A DNA stretch of 64,000 nt from Selaginella moellendorffii (lineage: Eukaryota > Streptophyta > Lycopodiopsida > Selaginellales > Selaginellaceae). Made by a program: the position numbers and the translations under genes. The DNA lies in the NCBI RefSeq assembly GCF_000143415.4, contig NW_003314291.1, positions 1,158,517-1,222,516 on the forward strand. Reading direction: 5' to 3'. Numbering within the stretch: position 1 is the first letter of the stretch; the number at the start of each line of letters is the position of its first letter. This document shows positions 1 to 10,397 of this stretch, in pieces. The notes under the pieces were generated by a model, which saw only the letters and a list, made by a program, of their open reading frames with translations, had not been told where the DNA came from and ran no database searches.

Positions 1-192
1 TCAACTAAATAGACACTTAGGAATTCCTTCCTTATGCTCATCCGGCCAAGTACAGATGCAAAGTCCAGTTTACTAACACTTGAACAAGAGGGGCTGATAA
101 AAGGAACCAGCAATACCGACCTCCTGCCATCGTGGCAGTAAGGTAAGAGTTGTCGTAAGGACTAGCCGACAAGTAACTTTTGATACCTAAAG

Positions 193-396
193 TCATATTC
201 GCGACAGACGAGAAGGATAGCGGCGGTGGAAGTCCTGAACAAGGTCAGGAAAATGAATCAGGTTGTCTGCATGTTCCCAAGTGTGTTCCTCAGGTCTGTA
301 ACCCTTCCAATCTACCAGATAGTAGAGTTTAGACCGTGAGATCTTGGAATCAAGGATGTCCTGGACCTCATACTCAGACCCATCCTCGAGTTGCAT
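193..396 (-). pseudogene. Chromodomain end of chromovirus integrase
   Basis: The 67-residue frame contains YEVQDILDSK, then LYYLVDWKGY and HTWEHADNL, the three-strand plus helix pattern of a chromodomain. In chromoviruses this module follows integrase and is thought to steer insertion toward particular histone marks. It is cut off from the integrase core by stops and frame changes. Family assignment is firm; function in this copy is lost. Confidence 0.85.
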
Positions 397-681
397 TGGT
401 GGAGGTGGAGGAATGACCTGATCTGGAATAGGATTGGGAATATAAGGCTCAAGGAGAGAGGAGTGAAAAATGGGGTGAATTTGATATGAGGAGGGAAGTG
501 CAAGGCGATAAGTGACAGGATTAATAATGGCAGTGATAGGGAAAGGACTGAGGCGTTTGAAATCGAGTTTGGGACATGGCCTAGTGGTGGAGATATTTCA
601 CCTGAGGAGCTAGACTTTATCCCCGATATTGTAAGGGGGACAATCCTGACGATGGACATTGGCAAATGTTTTGTGAGATTC

Positions 682-1695
682 CTAAGCACGATGAAGGTGG
701 AAGGAGATGGAGTTGTGGATTTCCTGGAGGTTGGAGACAAATGCCTCAGAGCGGGGATTTGAATGAGAGGATTCAGATGGAGAAGGAAGTGAGAGATTGA
801 ATCGGGGATTCTGGCCAGAGTTTGCAAAGAAGGGGGAAACTCGAAGGGAGGAGTGAACAAAATTGTTATATGAGAACTCAGCAAGGGGAAGGATATTGAA
901 CCAGTCATCCTGATGATAGTTGATGAAGCACCTCAGGAATTGTTCCAACGTCTAAATCGTTCGCTCGGACTATCCATTAGTTTGAGGATGATACGCCGAA
1001 GAGAGGTTGGCCTTCATTCCAAGCAGCTGCAAGAATCATTGCCAAAAATGAGAGATGAATTGAGGTCCCCGATTCGAAACCACATTTGCAGGAATCCTAT
1101 GAAGTCGGAAAATTTCCCTGAATACCAGTTTTGCCATGTCCTCGCCCGAAAACTCCTTGGTACACGGCAGGAAGTGTGCCATCTTTGTGAAGTGATCCAC
1201 CACGACTAAAATGCTGTTGAAGCCTCTAGAACTCGGAAGATCACTCAAGAAATCCATGGAGATGGATTCCCAAGGACTTGAAGGGACCGGGAGGGAACGA
1301 AGCAAACCTGAAGGAAGGTGGCAAGGTACTTTGTTTTGAGCACAAGTGTCACAAGAGGTAACAAAAGCTTTGATGTAGTCGTCCATGTGAGGCCACCAAA
1401 AGTCCCGTGCAACCAGCTCATAGGTTTTCGCAATGCCGAAGTGACCAGCAGTCGGGCTATCGTGGCACGCCATCAGAACCAACCTTCGAGCATCACCTTC
1501 AGGAACGTAAAGTTGCTCCCCACGGTACAACAAGCCATCTAAGAACTCAAGCTCGTCAAATCGCCGGCAGTCGGGAGTCACTGGGTGTCCAGCCTGAAGA
1601 TGGGGGAAAATGTCGCTGGCAAGGTCGTTGGATTGAAGATCATTTCTGATCACATCTATCAAAGAGGAGTCCTGAGGGGCTAGGGAAATTGCCAT
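682..1695 (-). pseudogene. Integrase of the left chromovirus
   Basis: The upstream part carries the HHCC zinc-binding region (HDSPTAGHFG, later CDTCAQNK) and the start of the DDE core with MDFLSDLP as the first catalytic Asp. The second catalytic position reads VSNRGPQF, with Asn where SDRGPQF is expected, so this integrase would be inactive even if expressed. In the third-acid region the frame reads TNG-stop-SERTI-stop-TLEQF; both stops are TAG at places where the family normally has Gln. The downstream piece (682-948) continues with the core helix and the GPY/F side region. Known family features place this as a chromovirus integrase. Confidence 0.85.
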
Positions 1696-1699
1696 AACT

Positions 1700-2937
1700 T
1701 GAAGTTGATCAGGACCGAGGATAACTTAATCCTGTTGATCGAAGGCAAGATTACCAGGCCTAAGACTGAGATAATAGCGCTTTGAAAGAGCATCAGGAAG
1801 GCTTTAAAGCTTTCCAGGTCTGTACTTGATAACAAAGTCAAATTGACTCAGAAATTGGGCCCACCTTGCCTGACAACGGCTCAAAACTTAGGAAGTGGCA
1901 AAGTACTTGAGATTTTTATGATCCGTCTAGACCATTGTTTGATGGCTTACCCCCTCCAAGAAACGATGCCACTCTCCAAAGGAATCCACGATGGCAAGGA
2001 GCTCTTTGTCGTGGATTTTGTAATTGATCTCCGCAGGCTGGAATTTTTGAGAATGGAAAGTGACTGGATGAAATTTCTAATCCGCTCCGAGTTGAGACAG
2101 CATAGCACCGATGGCAAAGTCGGAGGCATCAACATTGATGAAGAAAGGTTGGGAGGGATCAGCATGGATCAAGACGGGAGTAGAACCGAAGGCCACCTTG
2201 AGTGTGTCGAAGGCCTGTTGGGCAATAGCAGACCAAGAGAAGGGAACATCCTTGCGAGTGAGATGCATGAGAGGAAGGACAATATCAGAGTAGTGATCAA
2301 TGAATTTGCGGTAAAAGTTGGCAAAGCCAAGGAAAACCTGAACGTCCGACATTGATTGTGGAGGCTCCCATTCGAGAATAGTCTTGACTTTGGCAAGATT
2401 CATCATGATACCCTCAGGAGTGACAATGTACCCAAGGAACTCCACAGACTTCTGATCGAAGGAACATTTCTCAAGCTTCGCGTATAGGCCGTGTTCCCGC
2501 AGCTTCGCCAGCACCTTGCGCACATGCTCGTCATGCTCCTCCTGAGTTTTTGAGTAGATGAGGATGTCGTCAAGGTAGACGATCACCATCTGATCAAGAA
2601 ACTCCCGAAAGACATCGTTTGCCATGTGTTGGAAAACTACTGGAGCATTTGTCAAGCCAAATGGCATGACAGTGTACTCGAAGTGGCCATAGCGGGTTCG
2701 GAACGCAATCTTCCATTCATCGCCAGGCCGGATCCGGATTAGGTTGTATGCTCCACGGAGGTCGATCTTGGTGAAGAAGCGGGCACCGCCGAGGCGTTCC
2801 AACAGGTCCGAGATCAGGGGCAGCGGATAACGGTTCCGAACAGTCACCTTGTTCAAACCTCGGTAGTGGATGACTAGCCGCAAACTCCCATCCTTCTTCT
2901 TCACAAAGAAGACAGGCGCTCCAGCCAGGGACTGCAA
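1700..2937 (-). pseudogene. Reverse transcriptase and RNase H of the left chromovirus
   Basis: A 286-residue frame at 2077-2937 carries the RT fingers (FFVKKKDGSLRLVIHYRGLN), the palm motif MPFGLTNAP and the catalytic YLDD in VIVYLDDILIYSK. The thumb and connection follow, with FLGFANFYRKFI and FINVDASDFAIGA at the RNase H start. The frame then breaks, and RNase H is only patchily readable toward 1700, where a TAA interrupts the RNase H to integrase linker. The frame opens inside the RT domain at MQSLAGAPVFF, so its first Met is not a real start. Confidence 0.85.
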
Positions 2938-3264
2938 ATGCTGAATGTACCCCGAGGCAAGGTTCTCATCTACGTACTCTTTGAGGGCCTTAAGCTCAGA
3001 CAGGGATAACCCGTAGATAGGCCCCCACGGAGGTGATGCTCCTTCCTATAAATCAATGGGACAGTCATAAAGCTGATGAATAAGTAGTACACTAGCTTTT
3101 TTCTTATCAAACACATCCCCAAAATCATGATACTTCTTAGGAAGACTGACAAGAGAAACATGCAAAGCAAAAAGGACAATAGGGTCTTCATGAAGAAGTT
3201 CTTTCATAGTGATTGTGGAGATAGGAGGAGGTGTACGACTAAATGGAATGATGAGACAAGGATA

Positions 3265-3720
3265 CTATCCAGTGTAAGATGGAGAGGGAAAAGAAGAGGG
3301 TGAAAACTTGGTAAAGTCAGGAATAGAACCCCAATTTGAGTTTAGGGAACTTTTCCTGATTCGGACTTGATGAACAACAGGGGAAGCTATGGGAGATGGT
3401 GATGTGGGAGAGACGAACTGTAATTCCTTCCAACAGATCTGAGGCTGGTGTAGTTGGAACCAAGGAAGGCCGAGCACCACAGAGGAGGATTTGTTGTTAA
3501 TGATGTTGAAGGCGATATCGGTGACGGTGGACCCGATGTGTACTCGAACGGGCAATGTTTCTCTAAGTCCAGAAGATGGAGACACAAAATGCCCGCCAAT
3601 GCCTTCAACCCTCAGATCCCGTATGGTAGGAGAAAGAGGAATGTGATGTTGGGTGGCAAAGTCCATGTCCATGAAGCAGGAAGTTGCACCCGAGTCTAGT
3701 AGCGCTAGAGTCTTGAGTCC
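3265..3720 (-). pseudogene. Retroviral-type aspartic protease of the left chromovirus
   Basis: Just upstream of the 135-residue frame the minus strand reads LLDSGATSCFMD, the DSGA active-site signature of gypsy proteases. Downstream come VVLGLPWFQLHQP, matching the conserved hydrophobic-Gly strand that closes the fold, and the linker toward RT. It lies between gag and RT, as expected for this class. Separate stops isolate it from both neighbours. Confidence 0.8.
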
Positions 3721-3854
3721 TAATTATCTGGTGAAAGAAAGGAGACATGGGATGCAGAAGTTGCGGGAATTGGTGGTGGCTTTGATGAAAGGTGGTGAGG
3801 AGCTTGATAAAGAAGAAAAGTGATTTTTATTCGGGGAGTCCAAACAGACAGCTC

Positions 3855-4826
3855 CTACTCTGTTTGGACAGGGTTGTTTCCCGATTGCAACAGAGGTGGA
3901 CCTTGAGGCAGAGTGTACTCGAGCAGTCGGGGAGGCTTCTTGGGACACACAACTACTTTGTGATTAGAATCAGCACAGTAAAGGCAAAGATTATGAGATA
4001 TTCGACGTTGCTTCTCAACAGGACTCAACTTCCCTCTGATGAGTCGGGGAGTACCAGAAATATCCATCGGGACCGGAGTAGTAGGTTCATGAGTATGCCT
4101 CGAAGACTCAAGCTGGGATTCCTGAGTCTGGGACGGGAAAACGGTGGCACGGCGACTTTTCTGACGACGTTCAAAGAGACGATTGTCGCATCGAACAGCT
4201 TTGTTGATGGCATCTGACAGGTACGTGAAATCCTCCATGGTGAGCAACAAATCCTTGACACCGTTGTTGAGGCCGAAACAAAATTGATCAATCAAGGCCC
4301 GCTCATCCCACTGAGTGTCCAAGGCAAGGAGTTGGAACTCTGCAGCATAGATTGAGGCAGGACGAGACCCTTGAGAGAGACATCTTATTTTTGTGGTGGT
4401 AGCCCGAACCCGATCCGTCTTGCCAAAACATACTTCGAGCTTCTTTTTGAACAACTGAAGATCCATCAGCTCCGAAACCACGACCCCTTTCATGCTCTTC
4501 TCCAGGAGAGGAGAAAACCATGACAAAGTTGCACCTTCGAGCAACGTCCCAATCGCACCGATTTGAGACTCGGGAGTGGGGTACCGCCGATGTTGAAGTG
4601 CGAAAATCAGCTCCATCTGGTTCAGGAATCCGCGAAGCTCCGAACGCTTGCCTGAAAATTTTGTCGAGAAACTCACCTTCGGTTCAGGAACTTTGCTGGA
4701 TCCTTGAGCCGAAAGTGAAGCAAGCTCCTGCTGCATGCGAAGAAGAGTCGCCTTCAACTTGGTATTCTTAGACTGGATTTTTGCAAGGACTTCGGCAAAG
4801 AAATCAAGATGGCTTGGAGACTCCAT
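3855..4826 (-). pseudogene. Gag of the left chromovirus
   Basis: The protein starting at MESPSHLDFFAEVL (4826) has a predicted coiled-coil N-terminal stretch (LAKIQSKNTKLKATLLRMQQ), a capsid-like retrotransposon gag domain (GATLSWFSPLLE, then AAEFQLLALDTQWDERALID), a basic linker and one CCHC knuckle, CLYCADSNHKVVVC. I prefer the internal Met at 4826 because the residues before it form a Phe/Leu-rich stretch unlike gag and more like untranslated leader. Gag coats and packages element RNA in cytoplasmic particles. The frame is open here but is separated from protease by a stop. Confidence 0.8.
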
Positions 4827-5139
4827 CGGCAAAGAAGAAAGAAAAAAAAGGGGGAAAAAGGCAAAGGCAGTCAAACAATCAAAACGAACTAAAGCAAAAA
4901 TGAAAAAACACAATCTGAATCAAACTGTCAAGACCCTCAACAAGATCAAGATTGGAAAATGCAAAAGACAAAGAGAAAAGATAGAGGAGATGAAGAAGAG
5001 GCCTTAGACTGGCATTGATTCAGATTGTGGAGAAATGGAACAAAGCTAACCTATATATATTATAGGTTGATAAAGCTCCACCACTCTTGGATCGAAGACG
5101 GCCTAAATATAGTTGAGGTCGAGGAAGCGCCACGTCATC

Positions 5140-5270
5140 ATTAGGAATGTGGCTCGAGACTCAAGAATCATATGGGAAATCAGAGAGTCAGGAATAGGGA
5201 AGTGTCTCAAGACTCAGGAATGTGGTCTGCAGGTCAGGAATCCGGCAAAAGTCAGGAATGTGGCAAGAAT
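5140..5270. repeat. Irregular AGGAATGTGG repeats
   Basis: The motif AGGAATGTGG or close variants occurs about four times in 130 bp, mixed with the related phrase GACTCA(G/A)GAAT. The stretch from 5011 to 5284 holds no gene; it may contain the 5' LTR of the left chromovirus, but I cannot confirm this. Confidence 0.45.
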
Positions 5271-5284
5271 TGGGGGATTCCTAA

Positions 5285-6205
5285 CAGTCTAAATCTTCCT
5301 TTCTTTATAGCTTTTCCAATTTCTTCTCTGTTATTTTTCTTTAACTTTGGAGCAGCAGTTAGTGCAATTATTCAATGCTATGTGGTTATAATTGAATAAT
5401 CAAACTCAATCGATAGCAATATTCATAGCATGTGATACAACTCCTCATGCTCTTGGTACTAATCCTTGCATTTGGCCGGAGTTCTTCTGTGGGAGTCCTG
5501 GAGATGATATGTACCATTAATTTGATCAATTTATAGCACATATTATTCTTGGGATAATGCTCAACAATTGTGTAAGTTTCCCACATGTCTCCAAAAGACA
5601 GTGTTACAGTGGTATAATGGTTTAAATGTAGCAACTCATGAGGATTAGAGCATTCTTCTAAATGTCTTCGTGCATTTAGACATGTTGATGATTGTAATAA
5701 TGCCTTTCAACAATTACATCATTTTTATCTAAGGCTATATGAGCCAGTGATGCAATTTGGTGTTTGTTTTTTACTTTATGCCAAATATATCAAAGAAGAT
5801 CAAATTAGGAATGTTGTGGCTAACACTTTGTAGAGATCTTGTAAAATTTGTATATGTACTTACTTTAACCACCCTAGACAATACTCTTCACTTGGCATAA
5901 TATTATGAAATGTCACCTCTTTCATTTCTCATTACATGTCCTTCAACTCCACTTCCTATAAAAGATAGTTATGTTTCAATGGAGGTGGATGTTATTGCTG
6001 CCTAAGTTCAAAAACAAAGATGAAGGCATAGTTATAACCATAATGTCTATTGTTAGGCATGTGATAAAAGGGGTTACACTTATCAATATTGTTGATATTT
6101 TTGGAGTGGTGACTTTCATTTCCTGGATAGAGACTTTATATCTTGTTAGTGTTGTTATAGTAAAAAGTCTAAACATTGAGATGCTTATAAGAAATGACAA
6201 GAGTC
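5285..6205 (+). mobile_element. Family B Ty3/gypsy fragment (leader and gag region)
   Basis: From TCTAAATCTTCC onward this stretch runs parallel to the leader and gag region of the element at 57630 (about 57970-58950). Shared phrases include GATACAACTCCTC, CTTGGTACTAATCC against CTTGGTGCCAATC, and the ending AGTCTAAACATTGAGATG against AGTCTGGACACTGAGATG. No gag reading frame survives. The fragment ends exactly where the PPR pseudogene begins, which suggests a deletion junction near 6205. Confidence 0.75.
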
Positions 6206-7323
6206 AGAACATCCACAGCACCAAGAATTTCTTCAATCGAATGTCAGAGCAAAGCTTCGCATCCTGGAATCTGATGATCACCGCCTACTTGCACAACAGC
6301 CAAGTGAAACCTGCCAAGAGCCTCTTCAATCAAAACCCAGCCAAGAACCTCCTCCTCTACAACGCAATGCTCACAACCTACGCCCAAAACAGGTGCCACG
6401 CCCTCCCGATCGAGCTCTTTGACTCGATGCCGTGCAGAGATCTCATCTCCTAATGCAATGCTCTCCGCGCTCATGAACTCTAGCCCTATCGATCAAACCA
6501 AAGATTTCTTCGATCTAATTCCCGAGAAGATCGTTGCATGGAATACGATGCTCACAACATATGCCGACAATGGGCATCTGGAAATGGCGATTTCCATGTT
6601 CGATTCGATGGGCCATCATGATATCGTGTCCTACACTGCCATGGTCACTGCGTATGGATCGAGCGGCCAGATAGAACACGCAAGAATAGTGTTTGATTCA
6701 TCACCCCAGAAAGACGTGGTTTTATCAACTGCCATGCTCGCAGCATATGCCCATTTAGGGTTCTTGGCAGAAGCTAGCACAATTTTCCAATCTATGCGAG
6801 AGCATAATCACGTGGAATTCTATGTTAGCTGCTCACGCATTGAGCAGCACAATCGAGAAAACGCAGTGGATTTTCGATTTGATGCCGGTAAGAGATACAG
6901 TGTCTTGGAATTTGATGCTCAGCGCGGCTTGGTCATCTGGAGAAAGCGATTTCCTTCTTTGCGACAATGCCAATGCCACACGCAGTCCCAGATCGCGTCG
7001 TGCCCTGGAACACGATGCTCGCGGCGCACGGAACCAGCTGCCAGGACCCCGAGAATCTCCTGTGGGCCGCGAATTTGCAAGGTGTGGCCCCGGATGCCGT
7101 CTCCTTCGTCTCGATTTTGGGGGCGTTTGGCCACACCGGGGACGTGGATTCCGGCTGGAGCTACCTCGTGTCGATGCGCAGCGATTACTCGATCCAGCCG
7201 GAGAAGCTCCACTTTGGGTGCATGGTGGCGAGCTGGGAACTTCGATTTCGCCCGAGATCTCTCCTTGACAACATGCCATTCGTTCCAGGGATCGAGCAAT
7301 TGAGCTGCCTGACACTGTTCTAG
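6205..7323 (+). pseudogene. PPR protein pseudogene
   Basis: Repeated PPR helices are readable in all three forward frames: WNLMITAYLHN and LLYNAMLTTYAQN first, then after a TAA and frame change near 6452 WNTMLTTYADNGHLEMA and YTAMVTAYGSSGQIEHA, then another shift near 6830 to WNLMLSAAWSSGESD, and a last frame with VSFVSILGAFGHTGD. The last phrase is the P-like repeat before the E region of PLS-class PPR proteins. At least three shifts break the gene, so no long product is possible. PPR proteins of this class bind organelle RNA. A short duplication (GATCGAGCAATTGAGCT) occurs at the 3' end at about 7290 and 7357. Confidence 0.8.
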
Positions 7324-7449
7324 AGCCAAACAAATTAGATTTCGTCCAGGAACTTCCAGAGATCGAGCAATTGAGCTATGACGCAATCGCCCATCTCGAG
7401 ATCTAGACTAGACACTTGGAAGAAACAAAGATCTTCCTCCTTGGTCCTT

Positions 7450-8001
7450 TCAAAGGGCTGTCTCTTCGCTCTTCGGAGCACTGGCCGCCTCGACTCTCTC
7501 CTGGACAGCATCCACAGCCTTGTCTTGGACGCTGCTTTTCCCCTTGAGATCCTCGGCCGCGGCCTTGAGCTCTCCCGCCGCGGCCTCTTTCTTCTCTGGA
7601 GCAACGTCGACCTCTCTCGACTGATAAGTGTGGAGATAATCCTCGGCCTTCTTCACGTAGTTCCCAAACGGCGTGCCTTCGAGCTTGCCGTAGTGTGAGG
7701 CGCCCTGGAGAATGTCCTCGGCAGCGTCGGCGAGCTTGGCAGTGTCCATACCCCCACCACCGCCTTCCTTCTTAGCTCCTGCTCCTCCCATTTGCTGCTT
7801 CGCGGCGTCTAGAAGAACGTTGGCACTTCCCATAAGCTCCGAGTAGCTTGGAACTTCGCCGCTGGTCTTCTTTGCCTCCCCCGTGCTGCTCTTCTTTGGC
7901 TCCTCCGTGCCTGATCCATGGCCTGCTTCTTCCGTCTTTGGCTTCTCGCTCTCCTTGTCTCCGCTGAGAAAGGATCCTGCCTGCTTCTTGAAGAAATCCA
8001 T
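7450..8001 (-). CDS. Nodulin-related protein (NRP1-like)
   Basis: Single-exon 183-residue protein beginning MDFFKKQAGSFLSG and followed by a Lys/Glu/Ser-rich stretch. The conserved core contains SYSELMGSANVLLDAAKQ, ADAAEDILQGASHYGKLEG and FGNYVKKAEDYLHTYQ. This pattern matches the small plant family called nodulin-related proteins, of which Arabidopsis NRP1 is linked to heat and ABA responses. The C-terminal third is a charged, Ala/Lys/Glu-rich helix that resembles hydrophilic stress proteins. There is no signal peptide or membrane segment, so a soluble location is expected. A TATA box lies about 95 bp upstream. The overlapping frames on both strands look like shadows. The biochemical activity of the family is not established. 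Confidence 0.8.
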   Translation of the reverse strand: MDFFKKQAGSFLSGDKESEKPKTEEAGHGSGTEEPKKSSTGEAKKTSGEVPSYSELMGSANVLLDAAKQQMGGAGAKKEGGGGGMDTAKLADAAEDILQGASHYGKLEGTPFGNYVKKAEDYLHTYQSREVDVAPEKKEAAAGELKAAAEDLKGKSSVQDKAVDAVQERVEAASAPKSEETAL

Positions 8002-8091
8002 AGAGGAAAAAAAGAAATGTGAGTAGACAAAGAGAAGATGAACCGAGAAGAAGAACCGAGGCTAAACTGTCGATGACACTCTCCAGTGGAT

Positions 8092-8103
8092 AATTTTATA
8101 GAG
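8092..8103 (-). promoter_or_regulatory. TATA box of the NRP1-like gene
   Basis: The minus strand reads TCTATAAAATTA, a good plant TATA box, about 95 bp upstream of the start codon at 8001. This implies a leader of roughly 60 nt. The surrounding sequence also contains GGGGCCCAAACG, a site-II-like GGCCCA motif, at about 8143-8154. Confidence 0.6.
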
Positions 8104-8479
8104 TCCGGGAAAACGAGTAAAGGGACACGATTTTTTACGCGTTGGGGCCCAAACGGGATCACTATCCTCCTGTGAAGAAAGATGGACGAGGTAAATGTGA
8201 CAGAGAAAAAAAGATATATACAAAACTGCCCCACCGACAAGTGCCACCCAGACTCCGATTTGGATGCACCACCAAAGATTTTTATCAAGCCGCTGTGGTT
8301 TGATTCGTCACAGTGACTTACAAAACACGTCGGAGAACTATAGTACAAAGCTTTCGAGTCTTATTTCGTGCTGCTACCTTGTCTGCCAAAGAAAAGAAGA
8401 GTTTAGCATAAAAGAAATGGAAAAAATTGTCATACCAGGTAATGAATTGTCTCGCTCCAGTTAAGAACTCTGTATCTGC

Positions 8480-8570
8480 AAAGAGAGAGAAGTCAACCAG
8501 GGAATCGTGAATCAAAAACATGTCCTTCAGCCACGCCAATTCCTCATACGACTGGTCCGTATTCTAGTTA
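8480..8570 (-). other. Possible exon remnant, unidentified
   Basis: The minus strand reads SYEELAWLKDMFLIHDS and is then followed by a GTTGAC donor-like start and, 21 bp on, TTTGCAG. It looks like protein-coding sequence followed by a damaged intron. It lies between the 3' end of the oxidoreductase gene and the NRP1-like promoter. I do not recognise the protein. It could be a gene relic or chance. Confidence 0.25.
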
Positions 8571-8713
8571 CACGAGCACTGCTCCAACCGGTTCCAAGAC
8601 TGGGAGCAACGACGTGCAACGTCAACGGGCAGCGCAGTGAGATTACTAAATTATGCATCATAGGACCGAACCACTAGAAGGAAAAAAAAGTAAAGCGAAC
8701 TTACATTGAGAGC

Positions 8714-10068
8714 TTAGAAGTTTAAGATGATCTTCTCTTGTGGAACCCCTTCGGCCGAAAGTAGATCAGTCACATCCTGCAATAAAAACATCACAGTGAA
8801 GGTAGGGCAAAGGGAAACAAAAAATCTCTACCTTGACCATGCCCTTGTGGCCACAAAGAAAAGTAACAACTTGAGAGGAATCTGGAATACTTATGTTCTT
8901 CGAAAAGGCTGCCTGTGGCACAATAAAGCGAAGTAAAATGAGAGATGGAGTAAAAGAGAAAACAATGAATCATGTCTACAACAATGACCATAAAAGTACC
9001 TGGACATATCCTGATTCGCCCATCCAGCTCCCATCAGGCTGCGAGAGCACGGGAATTATGCTCACGCCGCTTGCCTCCCACTCTTTGAACTTGTCCTATC
9101 GTAGAAATAAGTGAGAATCGACAACCGAAAAAGAAACAAAAGAAGAGTACCCGATATGCCATTCTCTCAAGACTCCTTGCTCCATAGTAAAGCCTCACAT
9201 CGCTCCTCCTGTTCGCGTCAATTCCGGCCTCTATAAGTGATCGAATCGGACTGTCCTGAAAAAAAAAGGAACCATACGTAAACCATCCCAAAAGATAGAG
9301 AAAAAACGAGTGGAAAGAAGGAACATCATGTCTACGCAAACTATCCCAAGAAATGAAAGAACAAGAGAGTGGAAAGAAGGAAGAAAATCCCTACGTAAGA
9401 ACAGATACGAGTGGAAAAACATGTCTACCATCCCAAGAGATAGCGAAGAGCAAGAACAAAAAAAAAAAAGAAAAAAAGAATGGAAACGGAAGAAAAAAGA
9501 AGAAGAAATCACGTTACCTGATACCAGAGCCAGTCGCGAAGAACAGCACAGTCTGGAACTTCTCTGGAGGATAGAGCTGGTCGATATCGAAACCTTTGCC
9601 CATCACTTGGCTCAAATCCACCTTATCTCCCTTGGCCAGATCGCACAGCACAGCCGAGGTAGTGCCCTCCACATCCTTGACAAGGAACTCCAAGAATCCC
9701 TTGGCAGCGGTGGAAGGCGGCGAAGCGATGGCGAAGAATCCCGGCTTGTGCTCCTCCTTTTTCATCTGGACGAATTGCCCCGGCTTGGAGTGACCCTTCT
9801 GGAGCTCGGGATTCCGGCCAATGTCGAGCACGATGTGGAAGAGTTGCTCCGCCGCTGGAGCAATCTCGACCAGCGGCGCCGACGTCCACAGCACTTCCTG
9901 CTTCCATTGCGCCCTAACGACGAATCTCACCCGCGCGGAGGATGATTTCTTGGACAGCGTCGAGCAGTACCTTTTGGCGAAACGCAAGCTCGGCGCCGCC
10001 GCCGTCGCCGCTGCCATCGCCATGGGATTTCCTAGGGCGAGTACCTGCGGCGCTCGCAATACCGCCAT
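8714..10068 (-). CDS. Plastid FAD/NAD(P)-binding oxidoreductase (PKIWI502-like)
   Basis: Five exons: 9518-10068, 9151-9250, 9000-9095, 8832-8912, 8714-8776. All joints use GT-AG and keep frame, giving 296 residues. The start at 10068 (MAVLRAPQVLALGN) opens a Ser/Ala/Arg-rich stretch that looks like a chloroplast transit peptide. Next comes a ferredoxin-reductase-like FAD domain with PGQFVQMKKEEHKPGFFAIA, then the NAD(P) half beginning at FFATGSGISPIRSLIEAG, where the GxGxxP-type loop binds the nucleotide, and LYYGARSLERMAYR. It ends FLCGHKGMVK and DLLSAEGVPQEKIILNF, the typical C-terminal end of these reductases. The family includes the kiwifruit protein PKIWI502; its substrate is not known. 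Introns are 49 to 267 bp. Intact and probably working. Confidence 0.88.
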
Positions 10069-10109
10069 TGCCAGGAACCCTAAATTCCCAAATTTTGGGA
10101 GGCCTTTAA

Positions 10110-10308
10110 AAATGCCCTTCTTGGGCATTTGCAACACGTACGGATCCTCAAGCTGGGAGATCTTCTTTGGGCATAGAATCGAACACTTGTCTAAAGTAAA
10201 GAAGCATATCTTGTGCGCAGATATACAGTAATATGTTTTTTCCTGACAATATTCGTTCATGAAAATAGAACGTTCTTCTAGCTTCTAAATGCCCAGCTTG
10301 GGCATTTT
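10110..10308. promoter_or_regulatory. Paired GGGCATTT palindromes in a divergent promoter
   Basis: Two near-identical palindromes, AAATGCCCTTCTTGGGCATTT near 10110 and AAATGCCCAGCTTGGGCATTT near 10287, sit between the oxidoreductase (leftward) and PPR (rightward) genes. The shared half site is AAATGCCC. The copies differ only at the centre. They could be binding sites for a dimeric factor or transcribed hairpins; the sequence does not decide. Confidence 0.5.
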
Positions 10309-10318
10309 CATTATCCCA

Positions 10319-10358
10319 TGTTGACTTTTGCGTTGACATAGTTGACTTTTCATTGACT
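10319..10358 (+). promoter_or_regulatory. Cluster of four TTGAC (W-box core) motifs
   Basis: Within 40 bp the plus strand has TTGAC four times, at about 10321, 10333, 10343 and 10353, two of them in the form TTGACTTTT. TTGAC is the core of the W-box bound by WRKY factors (established knowledge). The cluster is 40 to 80 bp upstream of the PPR start codon, where promoter or leader sequence is expected. Confidence 0.5.
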
Positions 10359-10397
10359 TACATTGAAAAAGTGGCTAAGAGATTCTCTCTTCTTGCG

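Larger units (their letters stand above)
1..5010 (-). mobile_element. Ty3/gypsy chromovirus, decayed, truncated by window edge
   Basis: Reading the minus strand from about 4826 down to 193, the order is gag, zinc knuckle, aspartic protease, reverse transcriptase with RNase H, integrase, chromodomain. That is the Ty3/gypsy chromovirus order. The coding frame is broken into at least six pieces by stops and shifts, so this copy cannot make its polyprotein. I could not find a matching LTR pair: the 3' LTR would lie at or beyond position 1, and the 5' LTR would lie somewhere in 5011-5284 but is not recognisable without its partner. It is a different family from the elements at 26571 and 57630, judged by its protein sequence and chromodomain. 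Confidence 0.9.

Noticed and set aside
5011-5284. 5' LTR of the left chromovirus
   Set aside because: No partner LTR inside the window and no clear TG/CA ends or primer site.
7809-8348. 179-codon minus-strand frame over the NRP1-like promoter
   Set aside because: It overlaps the gene and its TATA box in another frame and is basic low-complexity sequence.
10353-10397. Longer start for the PPR gene (15 extra codons)
   Set aside because: The frame begins at TTG, not ATG; the first ATG is at 10398.
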